Assembly: GCA_030427085.1 (NCBI GenBank)
Contig: JAUHXH010000002.1
Coordinates: 1,153,563-1,217,562, forward strand
Direction of reading: 5' to 3'
DNA: 64,000 nucleotides
Origin: Gammaproteobacteria bacterium
Lineage (GTDB): Bacteria; Pseudomonadota; Gammaproteobacteria; Pseudomonadales; Halieaceae
Shown: positions 18,707 through 27,766 of the stretch, piece by piece
Numbering within the stretch: position 1 is the first letter of the stretch
Layout of the letters: every line of letters starts with the position of its first letter
Program-made: the position numbers and the translations under genes
The notes under the pieces: generated by a model
Seen by the model: the letters and a program-made list of their open reading frames with translations, nothing else
Database searches by the model: none
Told to the model about the DNA's origin: nothing

Positions 18707-19681
18707 ATGCTTCCGTTGTCCAGCTATCTCAATCGGCAACTGGTTCGGCTCCGGGACCGCTGGATGTTCTCGGATTCATTGCCGTTCCCGGGGCATCAGT
18801 GGCCGGTAAAAAATCCCTCGCGGCAGCGTGCGCACAGCCCATTTTTCATTTTTGGTCACCCCCGGTCGGGGACAACGCTGCTGCGCAGCCTGTTGGTCCG
18901 ACATCCCGACGTGTTCATTCCACCCGAAAATCCAGCCCTGTGGCGCATGATCCGGGAATTTGGCGGTCGTCGCTCGGCGCCATGGACCAAGGTTGTCGAT
19001 GCCGTTGTCGAGAGTTTTGCGACGGGTTATGAGGCGGATACCTGGGGGTTGTCGCTGCCCGAGGTCAAGGCACGGGCGCTGGCCTTGAGTCCTCGCGATC
19101 GCAGTCTCGCTCGCCTTCTGGCGCTGTTTTATGAGTGCTACGGCGAGCGCTATGCCCGCGGAAAACCCATCTGGGGGGATAAAACCACACCGGGTGAATT
19201 TGTTTATCTGGATAAGCTCGATCGGGTTTTTCCAGTGGCCGCTGCCATCCACATTGTTCGGGATGGGCGCGATTGCGTGGCGTCGGCGATGCGCGCGGGG
19301 TTTTATAACAACAACCCGGAAGAAGCGGCTCGGGCGTGGCGCGACAACCTGCAACACTGCCGCCGATTTGCTGTGTCCCGCCGTTCGCATGGGCTATTTT
19401 TAGAGGTGCGCTACGAAGAATTGGTGCAGGCGCCAGAGGCGGTGTTGGCTCGGATCTGCGCCCTGCTTGGACTGGCACTGGACCCCGGGATGCTGGTGGT
19501 AAATGACGCAGCGCTGCAGGGGATGCCGGATGTCGGTGTGCTACCGCAACATGCCAACGTGCATCGCCCTTTGTTTACCGCCTCCATCGGGCGCTGGGAG
19601 AGCGAGTTTAACGCTTCACAGCGCGATTCGTTAGAACGCATTATGGGCCGCGAACTGCGGCGCAGCGGTTACCTCTCGTGA
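18707..19681 (+). CDS. PAPS-dependent sulfotransferase (first of two)
   Basis: 324 residues. It transfers a sulfuryl group from PAPS to an alcohol or amine. The 5'-phosphosulfate loop FGHPRSGTTLLRSLL starts near residue 48, and the 3'-phosphate motif is in HIVRDGRDCVASAM near residue 182. It starts 26 bases after the carbamoyltransferase and ends 36 bases before the NRPS-PKS, so it is a tailoring enzyme of the cluster. No signal peptide is seen, so it acts in the cytoplasm. Its acceptor site cannot be told from sequence. Confidence 0.88.
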   Translation: MLPLSSYLNRQLVRLRDRWMFSDSLPFPGHQWPVKNPSRQRAHSPFFIFGHPRSGTTLLRSLLVRHPDVFIPPENPALWRMIREFGGRRSAPWTKVVDAVVESFATGYEADTWGLSLPEVKARALALSPRDRSLARLLALFYECYGERYARGKPIWGDKTTPGEFVYLDKLDRVFPVAAAIHIVRDGRDCVASAMRAGFYNNNPEEAARAWRDNLQHCRRFAVSRRSHGLFLEVRYEELVQAPEAVLARICALLGLALDPGMLVVNDAALQGMPDVGVLPQHANVHRPLFTASIGRWESEFNASQRDSLERIMGRELRRSGYLS

Positions 19682-19717
19682 GGTTAGCGTTGTGAACAGG
19701 AAACAGGAGTACAGGGT

Positions 19718-22700
19718 ATGAGTGGCCATCCGGACCAGGCCGAACTGCAGGCGTTAGCTGGTGAGATAGCCTCGTGGCACGAGGCCCTCGCGCTCGCAGT
19801 GGCGGCTGAGTTGCCGCTGGATTACCCGCGCGATGGCGTGCAGTCCTACATGCGCGACGAAGTGACCCTGCAACTCAAGCCGACAGAAAGCAGTCAGAAC
19901 GCTTCGCTATCACTGTTGACTGCGCTTGGCGTGGTGGCCTCGGTCTATCACCGTCAGGAGCCGGTTTGCCTGGGCGTTGCCACCGGTTGTGAAGGCGTCT
20001 CTGTGGTGGTCCCTGTTGTGCTGGGTTTCAATCCTGAGATGGAGTTCGATGATTTGCAGACGCATGCTGCCGGGGCACTCGATGCTGCGCTGCAGCAGGT
20101 GGGTAGTGCCGCGCTTCAAGGCACACTGGCCGCGTTTACCGACCCTGACCCTACCCGCGTACCTCCCTTCAGAATTTTGTTGGTAGACCAATGCAGCCCG
20201 CAGGGTCTTGCCGATTCAGCCCTGTACGATATAGCCGACGTGGCTCAGGCCTGTGATCTGGTGGTGTATGCGCGTGCGGAAGAGGCCGCGCTGAACTTGC
20301 GCTGTGAGTACGATATCGATCGACTGGAAGCCACCACAGTGTCGCGGTTCCGTGCTCACTTACAGGGCGCCTGGACTGCAATCGCGGAAGATGAAAAAGG
20401 CCAGCTGGCCGATATTCACCTCACCAGCACCGACGAACTGGCCTTGCTGGCGCAGTGGAACCAAACTGATCGGGACTACGGCGCGCCCGTCTGCCTCCAC
20501 GCATTATTTGAAGCGCAAGTGGCCCGTAGTCCCGACGCCACGGCGCTGAGTTGGGAGGGCGGCAGCCTGAGCTACGCCCAGTTCAATGCCTGTGCCAATC
20601 ATCTGGCGTGGGCGCTGCACGAAAAGGGTATAGGGCCGGATCAGCCGGTGGCTGTGCTATTGGAGCGCGGGCCGGAGATGGTGCTCGCTCTATACGCGAT
20701 ATTGAAGGCCGGCGGCGCTTACGTACCCATCGACCCCGCTTATCCCGACGATCGGGTGGCGTTCATGGTGAGCGATACCTCGGCCAACGTGGTACTGACT
20801 GTGGCAGCGCATGAAGATCGGGTGCCGGGCGAAGCGGTCGCGATACTGTTGGATGCCGGCAGGCTTGCAAAAACAACTGAAGATCCAGGGGTGCCATCAC
20901 CGGGTCCGTCCGCTGATAGTCTGGCCTACATCATCTATACATCGGGGTCGACCGGGCAACCCAAGGGAGTGATGAACAATCACCGGGGTATCGTCAATCG
21001 TCTGCTGTGGATGCAGGAGCAGTACGGCCTGACCTCAGCCGATACCGTCCTGCAAAAAACACCGTTTACCTTCGATGTTTCGGTCTGGGAGTTTTTCTGG
21101 CCTTTGATTTGCGGCGCGCGACTCGCTGTTGCCGGCCCCCAGGCACACCGGGACACCCAGCGTCTCGCTGAGCTGATTCGCGAATTCAAGGTCACCACTT
21201 TGCATTTCGTGCCCTCCATGCTGCAGTTGTTCCTGGAGGAGGACTCGATTAACAGTGACAACTTGCAGCGGGTGTTCTGTAGCGGCGAAGCCTTGCCGCA
21301 CAGTTTGCAGGAACGCTTTTTTGAGCGACTGCCTGCAGTGGCCCTGCACAACCTCTACGGCCCGACGGAAGCTGCCGTTGATGTAAGTTTCTGGGCTTGT
21401 CAGCAAGGTGATGATCGGCAGGTAGTGCCTATCGGTGCGCCGGTCGCCAATACGCGCTTGTATGTGCTCGACGAAGCCATGCGGCCACAACCCATCGGCG
21501 TACCGGGGGAGCTCTACATCGGGGGTGTGCAGGTAGCGCGTGGCTACTTGAATCGCGATGAATTAACCGCAGAGCGCTTCGTGGCCGATCCCTTCAGCGA
21601 CGATGCGAAGGCGCGCCTGTACCGCACCGGCGATCTGGTACGCATGCGTCCGGATGGCAACCTCGATTTCCTTGGGCGCCTGGATTTCCAGGTAAAAATG
21701 CGCGGCTTACGGATCGAGTTGGGAGAGATCGAGCAGCAATTGCTGGCCTGTGATGGCGTGCGGGAGGCGGTAGTACTGCTGCGTGAAGATCGGCCGGGTG
21801 ATCAGCGCCTGGTGGCCTACGTTACAGCGCGCGACGGCACCACCCTGCGGGTGGAGGATCTGGGTGATCACCTGGCCAGCGTGCTGCCGGAATTTATGTT
21901 GCCGCACCCCATCGTCATATTGCCCGAATTCCCTTTGAATACCAGCGGCAAGGTTGATCGCAAGTCACTGCCTGAACCGGTCTCCGAGGTGCCGCAGGAC
22001 ATGCCCTCGGGCCAGTCCGACACCGAGGCTGCGGTGGCAGCAGTGTGGTGTGATTTGTTGGGCGTCTCCGCGGTCGGTCTGGAACAGAACTTCTTCGACC
22101 TGGGAGGGCATTCCATTCTGGTAGCCCGAGTCCGCCAGCGCCTGAACGACGAGTTGGGTGGCGACCTGTCGATGGCTGAGATGTTTCGTCATACCACCGT
22201 GGCGGCTTTGGCTCGCCGGCTGGACGGTGGCCGGGCGCAACCTGCGTCAATGGGCGCAGTGCGTCGCCGGCGTGCTGCTGAAGTGGCCTCGGACAGCATT
22301 GCGGTAGTGGGCTTGGCGTGCCGCTTGCCGGGTGCACGCGATGTCAATGAGTTCTGGCACAACCTGTCTAACGGGGTGGAGTCGGTATCCTTCTTCTCAG
22401 AAGAAGAACTCATCGCCGAAGGCATTGACGAGGCGACAGTGCGCGACCCGGAATACGTGCGAGCCCGTGCGGTGCTGGACGACGCTGACCTGTTCGACGC
22501 CGGCTTTTTCGGCTACAGCCCGCGGGAAGCGGAGCAGATTGACCCCCAGCAACGTATTTTCCTCGAAGTGGCCTGGCACGCGCTGGAAGATGCGGGCTAC
22601 GCACTGGAAGAATTTCCCATGCCGGTCGGTGTTTACGCCGGAGCCGGCATGAACACCTACCTCGTTCATAATCTACACCGCCGGGCCACCGAGTCGGGCG

Positions 22701-25700
22701 CGGTAGGTGCGTTTCAGGTGATGATCGGCAACGACAAGGATTTCCTGCCCACCCGCGTGTCTTACAAGTTCAACCTCAAAGGGCCGAGCATCAACGTGCA
22801 AACGGCCTGCTCCACGTCTTTGGTTGCAGTCCATACGGCATGTCGTGCACTGCTGGAAGGCGAGTGCGACATGGCCATCGCCGGTGGCGTAACGGTACAC
22901 ATTCCCCAGCGCACCGGCTATCAATACCAGGACGGCATGATCCTGTCCTCCGACGGTCACTGTCGTGCTTTCGACGCCAAAGCCAGCGGGACCATTTTTG
23001 GCAGTGGTGCTTCCGTGGTGGTGTTAAAGCCACTGTCGCAGGCGCAGGCGGATGGCGATCACATTCATGCGGTTATTCGCGGCTCCGCCATCAACAACGA
23101 CGGTTCACAAAAAATTGGCTATACGGCGCCCAGCGTGGAAGGGCAGTCGGCGGTGATCCGTGCGGCGCAGGCTGAGGCCGGCGTGGATCCGCGCAGTATT
23201 GGCTATGTAGAAACTCACGGTACGGCGACGTCCCTGGGCGACCCGATTGAAATTGAAGCGCTGACAGAAGCGTTTCGAGCGGGCACCAGCGAGCGTGGCT
23301 TTTGCGGCATCGGGTCGGTGAAAACCAACATCGGTCATACTGACGCTGCCGCCGGTGCCACGGGTCTGATCAAGGCCATTCTGTGCCTGAAGCACGGCAA
23401 GCGGGTGCCCAGCCTTCACTATGAAAATCCGAACCCCGAAATCGACTTCGAGAGCAGTCCCTTTTACGTTGTGACCGAAACGGCCGACTGGCCAGCAGAC
23501 GACACGCCGCGACGGGCGGGGGTTAGCTCTTTCGGCATTGGCGGGACCAATGCTCACGTCATCGTCGAGGAGGCGGAGTCCGTCGCCGAAGAGGATGTCG
23601 CTGACGCGCCAACTTGCTTGTTGACGCTTTCAGCACGCGACGAAACTGCATTGCAAGCACTGGCCGGGCAGTTCTCACGCGCACTGGCGGCAAGCAGCGA
23701 TCACACACTCAACCGTATTTGCTACAGCGCCAACAGCGGTCGGCGTCGTTTCGAACAGGGGCTGTCGCTGGTCGCGCCTGACGCGCAGGCGATGGCGCAA
23801 GCCCTGCAGGACTTCGCAGAGCAGGGGCGGCACGCATCCATTGTGGCGAACACGCGCGTACAGTCGCCGCGCCTCGCTTTGTTGATGACGGGGCAGGGCA
23901 GCCAGCGTATCGGCATGGGCGCGCAGCTGTATGAAACCTTGCCGGTGTTCCGTGACGCACTGAATCAGTGTGCAGAGATTCTCACGGCCTATCTCGATCG
24001 CCCCTTGCTGGATGTCATGCATGCGGGTGCGCAGGGTGACCATGGCGCGTTGCTGGACGACACGCGTTACACACAACCGGCACTGTTCGCGCTTGAGTAT
24101 TCACTGGCCTGCCAATGGCAACATTGGGGATTCCAGCCGGATTATTTACTCGGGCACAGTGTGGGCGAATATCCCGCTGCCTGCCTCGCTGGTGTGTTCT
24201 CACTGGAAGATGGACTCAAACTCATTGCGCACCGCGGTCGTTTAATGAGCGCCTTGCCGCGCGATGGCGCAATGTTGGCGGTAATGGCCGATCAGTCGCT
24301 TGTGGCGGAAAAGGTGGCAGCCCACTTGGACCGCGTGTCGATAGGTGCCGTGAATGGGCCGAGAAACACAGTAATTTCCGGCGATGCAGCTGTTATCGCC
24401 AACTTGAAGCAGCAATTTGATGAAGCGGGCATCGACAGTCGCCAGCTGAACGTATCCCACGCCTTCCATTCACCGCTGATGGACGCCATACTGGACGAGT
24501 TCCGCAGTATCGCCGAGACCGTCAGCTACCAGCCGCCGCGCGGCGGTTTGATTTCCAACGTCAGCGGTAAGCTCGCAGGCCCGGAAGTGGCCAGTGCGGA
24601 CTACTGGTGTCGGCATATTCGCGAGGCGGTCAATTTCCACGCCGGGATGGAATCGCTGCTGGCGCAGGGCAGCAACGTGGTGCTGGAGTGCGGCCCCCAA
24701 CCGACCTTGACCGGCATGGCTCGCGCCAGTCTGGATTCGCCGGACGTGCAGTGGGTCACCGGCCTCAGTCGTGACGGCGATGAACTGTCCGACCTGTTGC
24801 TAAGCTTGGGACAGTTGGCCAATGCCGGCTTGGCTGTGGACTGGTCTGCTGTGCACGGTCCCTCGCGTCGGGTGCCATTGCCAGCATATCCTTTCCAGCG
24901 CCAGCGCTGCTGGGTCGAGCCGGAACCCGTTACCACACACCCAGGCGGTGAGCACCCCCTGCTCGGCCCACGCCTTGCCTTGCCCCTGTCACCGGAGGCG
25001 CGCTATACCGCTCGCTTCGAATTTGAATCCCCACCCTATGTCAAAGACCACCGTATTTTTGGCGTGTTGGTGGTGGCTGGGGCCTCCCACTGCAGCCTGT
25101 TGCTACAGGCCTGCACCGATCTGTTGGACAGCGATGGCTGTGTACTGGAGGAGTTGTACTTCCTGCAACCCTTTGTGTTGCAGGAGCAGGATGTGGGTGA
25201 GGCGCAGGTTGTTATCGGTGCCCCAGAGGAAGGGCGGCGTTCCCTGCAGTTGCTGAGTTTGCAACCTGGCGCCGAGCCTAGTGACAGCGAACACTGGAAA
25301 CAGCATGTTCGCGGCCAACTGCAACTGGCGGACGCCGATCAAAGTACGCCCAAAACCCTGGATATTCAGGCCGTGCGCGAGCGCTGTCACAGCAGCATGG
25401 ATCACGAGCCGTTTTATCGGGATTTCTGGGTGCAGGGCGACGATGCCGGGCCCTCCTTCCGATGGATCGAAACGGTGTGGCAGGGTGACGACGAGGCCAT
25501 CGCCGTAACGACTCTGCCCAATCTGCCGGAGGACACTAAGCAGTATCAACTCTATCCCGGCATCATCGAAGCCTGCTTTCAGGTCTTGCGGTCGTGCCGT
25601 GAGTTTGAAAGCCAGTCGCTATTGGCCGCGGGTGGTTACATCTATGTGCCCTTCTCGATAGCGCGTTTTGAGTTGTTACGACAGCCCTCAGGGTCGCGGC

Positions 25701-27766
25701 TGTGGTGTTATGCCCGCATGCTCCCCGAATCCAATGATCTCAGCGCCATCGGTGATCTGTTGCTGGCGGAAGATGACGGCACTGTGATCGCACGTATTGA
25801 TGCCTTTGAATGCCGGCGCCTGCCCCAGGAAACCCTGCTGCGTCACCTCTACGCCGATACCTCAGATTGGTTGTATGAACTACGCTGGCAGTCGCAAGCA
25901 CCGCTGGCGCCGCCTGCGGCCAGTGTCCGGCAGGACAACTGGTTGATCCTGGACGATGGGCAGGGCACTGGCGAGGCAGTGGCTGCGCAACTGGAACAGT
26001 TGGGACATACAGCGATACTGGCCCACCCCGGCGACGCCTTCGGGGTGGACGATACCGGGGATTATCAACTGGACGCCACGGCACCTGAACAGTATCGGGA
26101 GCTGATCGCCGCTGCTGCGCGGAGCCTGCCGGGCGAAGTGTCGCTGCGTGGTGTGATCAATCTGTGGGGCTTGAACGACAAGACAGAAAGCTTTGTACCG
26201 GGGCTGGGCGCGCAGAGCGCCTTGCATCTGGCGCAAGCGCTGGTGACCACCGGTTGGAGCCAACCACCGCAATTGTGGCTGACGACGCTCGATGCGCGTG
26301 AGGCCGAGAGCGGCTCCTGTGCACCCGCGCAGGCCGCTGCCTGGGGTTTGTCGCGTGTGTTGGTGCAGGAGCACCCTGAGCTGGCGGTGCGCTGTGTGGA
26401 TTTATCGGCAGACTCACTGGCACAAGCACCATCGGCGCTGATCGCCGAACTCTACAGTGATGGCAGCGAAGATATGGTGGCATTGCGGGGTAGCAGTCGT
26501 TATCTGCCGCGGCTGTTACGCTACCGTGAGCCGGTTACTACAGCGCCGCGTGGCCCCTTGCTTCGCGACAACTCTACGTATCTGGTGACCGGCGGTACCG
26601 GTGGCCTCGGCTTGGCCGTGGCGCGCTGGCTGATTGAAAACGGCGCGCGCCATCTGGTGCTCTGTAGTCGTAGTGGCGGCAAGGATGCGCTGGCAACGCT
26701 GGCAGAACCCATCGCAGAGTACAGCGCCCAGGTGGTGGTGGTAGCCTGTGACATTAGTCAGCCAGATGCGGTGGCGGAGCTGTTTGCACAGATCGACAAC
26801 GACCTGCCACCACTGGCGGGGGTGATCCACACCGCCGGGACGCTGGCAGATGGCATGGCGGCCAATCAGGATTGGGCACAGTTCCAGCGTGTTTTCGGTG
26901 CCAAACTCGCGGGCGCCTGGTACTTACATGAACACACCCGGGAACGGGCGCTCGATTTCTTCCTCGGCTTTTCTTCCGCTTCGGCCCTGCTCGGTGCGCC
27001 GGGGCAAGCCAATTACGCCGCGGCCAATGCGTCGCTGGATAGTCTGATGCACTACCGCCGTCGGCTCGGTCTGCCCGGCGTGAGTGTCAACTGGGGACCG
27101 TGGGCCGAAGCGGGGATGGCGGCATCCCTGTCCGAACGCGATCAACAGCGATCAGCCAACCAGGGCTGGAGCCGGATTGACCTGCAGTCAGGCTTGTCTT
27201 TGTTGGGCGAGTTGCTGCGCGATGCCCCGGCGCAGGTGGCGGTATTGCCTTTGCACTGGGGCAAGTTTGCCACCGCCCTGTTCGACGGCGAGTTGCCCGC
27301 TTTCCTGCGTACCTGGCAGCCGCGCGCGGAGCAGGTGCAGGGCGCAGCCGCTGCCCCGTCGGGCGGCGCCGCGCGAAGCGTGCTCGAAGCACCACCGGAG
27401 CGGCGCGAGGAAGCGCTGCGTGACTACGTGACGGCGGTGGTGGCGGACTTGTTGGGGCACAGCGACATCGACCCGCAACTGGGCTTTACCGAAATGGGCA
27501 TGGATTCCCTGATGGGCGTGGATCTCCGGGCGATTCTGCAAAAATCGCTGGATGTCAGCCTGGCCTCGACCTTTGCCTTCGACTACTCCAATGTGGAATC
27601 GGTGGTGGCCTTCCTGTTGGAGGCGGTGTTCCCCGACTCGGTGGAGGAAAGGGTAGAGACGAACGAAATGTCACTTGATGCCGAGTCGGCTGGCAGCGAT
27701 GAACTGGACGATGCCGTCGCTGCCGAACTGGCTGCCCTGGAGCGAGAGCTGGGGCGGGAGGATTAA
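19718..27766 (+). CDS. Hybrid NRPS-PKS: truncated C - A(Ser) - PCP - KS - AT - DH - KR - ACP
   Basis: 2682 residues. Residues 1-230 look like the C-terminal half of a condensation domain and lack HHxxxDG. The A domain (about 255-760) has YTSGSTGQPKG at 406 and specificity residues that I read as DVWHFSLVDK, the known serine code of EntF. PCP serine is about 797. KS (858-1280) has active Cys1031 in TACSTS and both catalytic His motifs. AT (about 1386-1690) has Ser1481 in GHSVGE and HAFH, the malonyl-CoA type. DH has His1778 in DHRIFG, but Glu1951 sits where Asp is expected. KR has GGTGGLG and intact Ser and Tyr. ACP serine is 2597. The tail is acidic and probably docks to the next protein, which starts immediately after the stop. 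AGGAG precedes the ATG. Confidence 0.92.
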   Translation: MSGHPDQAELQALAGEIASWHEALALAVAAELPLDYPRDGVQSYMRDEVTLQLKPTESSQNASLSLLTALGVVASVYHRQEPVCLGVATGCEGVSVVVPVVLGFNPEMEFDDLQTHAAGALDAALQQVGSAALQGTLAAFTDPDPTRVPPFRILLVDQCSPQGLADSALYDIADVAQACDLVVYARAEEAALNLRCEYDIDRLEATTVSRFRAHLQGAWTAIAEDEKGQLADIHLTSTDELALLAQWNQTDRDYGAPVCLHALFEAQVARSPDATALSWEGGSLSYAQFNACANHLAWALHEKGIGPDQPVAVLLERGPEMVLALYAILKAGGAYVPIDPAYPDDRVAFMVSDTSANVVLTVAAHEDRVPGEAVAILLDAGRLAKTTEDPGVPSPGPSADSLAYIIYTSGSTGQPKGVMNNHRGIVNRLLWMQEQYGLTSADTVLQKTPFTFDVSVWEFFWPLICGARLAVAGPQAHRDTQRLAELIREFKVTTLHFVPSMLQLFLEEDSINSDNLQRVFCSGEALPHSLQERFFERLPAVALHNLYGPTEAAVDVSFWACQQGDDRQVVPIGAPVANTRLYVLDEAMRPQPIGVPGELYIGGVQVARGYLNRDELTAERFVADPFSDDAKARLYRTGDLVRMRPDGNLDFLGRLDFQVKMRGLRIELGEIEQQLLACDGVREAVVLLREDRPGDQRLVAYVTARDGTTLRVEDLGDHLASVLPEFMLPHPIVILPEFPLNTSGKVDRKSLPEPVSEVPQDMPSGQSDTEAAVAAVWCDLLGVSAVGLEQNFFDLGGHSILVARVRQRLNDELGGDLSMAEMFRHTTVAALARRLDGGRAQPASMGAVRRRRAAEVASDSIAVVGLACRLPGARDVNEFWHNLSNGVESVSFFSEEELIAEGIDEATVRDPEYVRARAVLDDADLFDAGFFGYSPREAEQIDPQQRIFLEVAWHALEDAGYALEEFPMPVGVYAGAGMNTYLVHNLHRRATESGAVGAFQVMIGNDKDFLPTRVSYKFNLKGPSINVQTACSTSLVAVHTACRALLEGECDMAIAGGVTVHIPQRTGYQYQDGMILSSDGHCRAFDAKASGTIFGSGASVVVLKPLSQAQADGDHIHAVIRGSAINNDGSQKIGYTAPSVEGQSAVIRAAQAEAGVDPRSIGYVETHGTATSLGDPIEIEALTEAFRAGTSERGFCGIGSVKTNIGHTDAAAGATGLIKAILCLKHGKRVPSLHYENPNPEIDFESSPFYVVTETADWPADDTPRRAGVSSFGIGGTNAHVIVEEAESVAEEDVADAPTCLLTLSARDETALQALAGQFSRALAASSDHTLNRICYSANSGRRRFEQGLSLVAPDAQAMAQALQDFAEQGRHASIVANTRVQSPRLALLMTGQGSQRIGMGAQLYETLPVFRDALNQCAEILTAYLDRPLLDVMHAGAQGDHGALLDDTRYTQPALFALEYSLACQWQHWGFQPDYLLGHSVGEYPAACLAGVFSLEDGLKLIAHRGRLMSALPRDGAMLAVMADQSLVAEKVAAHLDRVSIGAVNGPRNTVISGDAAVIANLKQQFDEAGIDSRQLNVSHAFHSPLMDAILDEFRSIAETVSYQPPRGGLISNVSGKLAGPEVASADYWCRHIREAVNFHAGMESLLAQGSNVVLECGPQPTLTGMARASLDSPDVQWVTGLSRDGDELSDLLLSLGQLANAGLAVDWSAVHGPSRRVPLPAYPFQRQRCWVEPEPVTTHPGGEHPLLGPRLALPLSPEARYTARFEFESPPYVKDHRIFGVLVVAGASHCSLLLQACTDLLDSDGCVLEELYFLQPFVLQEQDVGEAQVVIGAPEEGRRSLQLLSLQPGAEPSDSEHWKQHVRGQLQLADADQSTPKTLDIQAVRERCHSSMDHEPFYRDFWVQGDDAGPSFRWIETVWQGDDEAIAVTTLPNLPEDTKQYQLYPGIIEACFQVLRSCREFESQSLLAAGGYIYVPFSIARFELLRQPSGSRLWCYARMLPESNDLSAIGDLLLAEDDGTVIARIDAFECRRLPQETLLRHLYADTSDWLYELRWQSQAPLAPPAASVRQDNWLILDDGQGTGEAVAAQLEQLGHTAILAHPGDAFGVDDTGDYQLDATAPEQYRELIAAAARSLPGEVSLRGVINLWGLNDKTESFVPGLGAQSALHLAQALVTTGWSQPPQLWLTTLDAREAESGSCAPAQAAAWGLSRVLVQEHPELAVRCVDLSADSLAQAPSALIAELYSDGSEDMVALRGSSRYLPRLLRYREPVTTAPRGPLLRDNSTYLVTGGTGGLGLAVARWLIENGARHLVLCSRSGGKDALATLAEPIAEYSAQVVVVACDISQPDAVAELFAQIDNDLPPLAGVIHTAGTLADGMAANQDWAQFQRVFGAKLAGAWYLHEHTRERALDFFLGFSSASALLGAPGQANYAAANASLDSLMHYRRRLGLPGVSVNWGPWAEAGMAASLSERDQQRSANQGWSRIDLQSGLSLLGELLRDAPAQVAVLPLHWGKFATALFDGELPAFLRTWQPRAEQVQGAAAAPSGGAARSVLEAPPERREEALRDYVTAVVADLLGHSDIDPQLGFTEMGMDSLMGVDLRAILQKSLDVSLASTFAFDYSNVESVVAFLLEAVFPDSVEERVETNEMSLDAESAGSDELDDAVAAELAALERELGRED

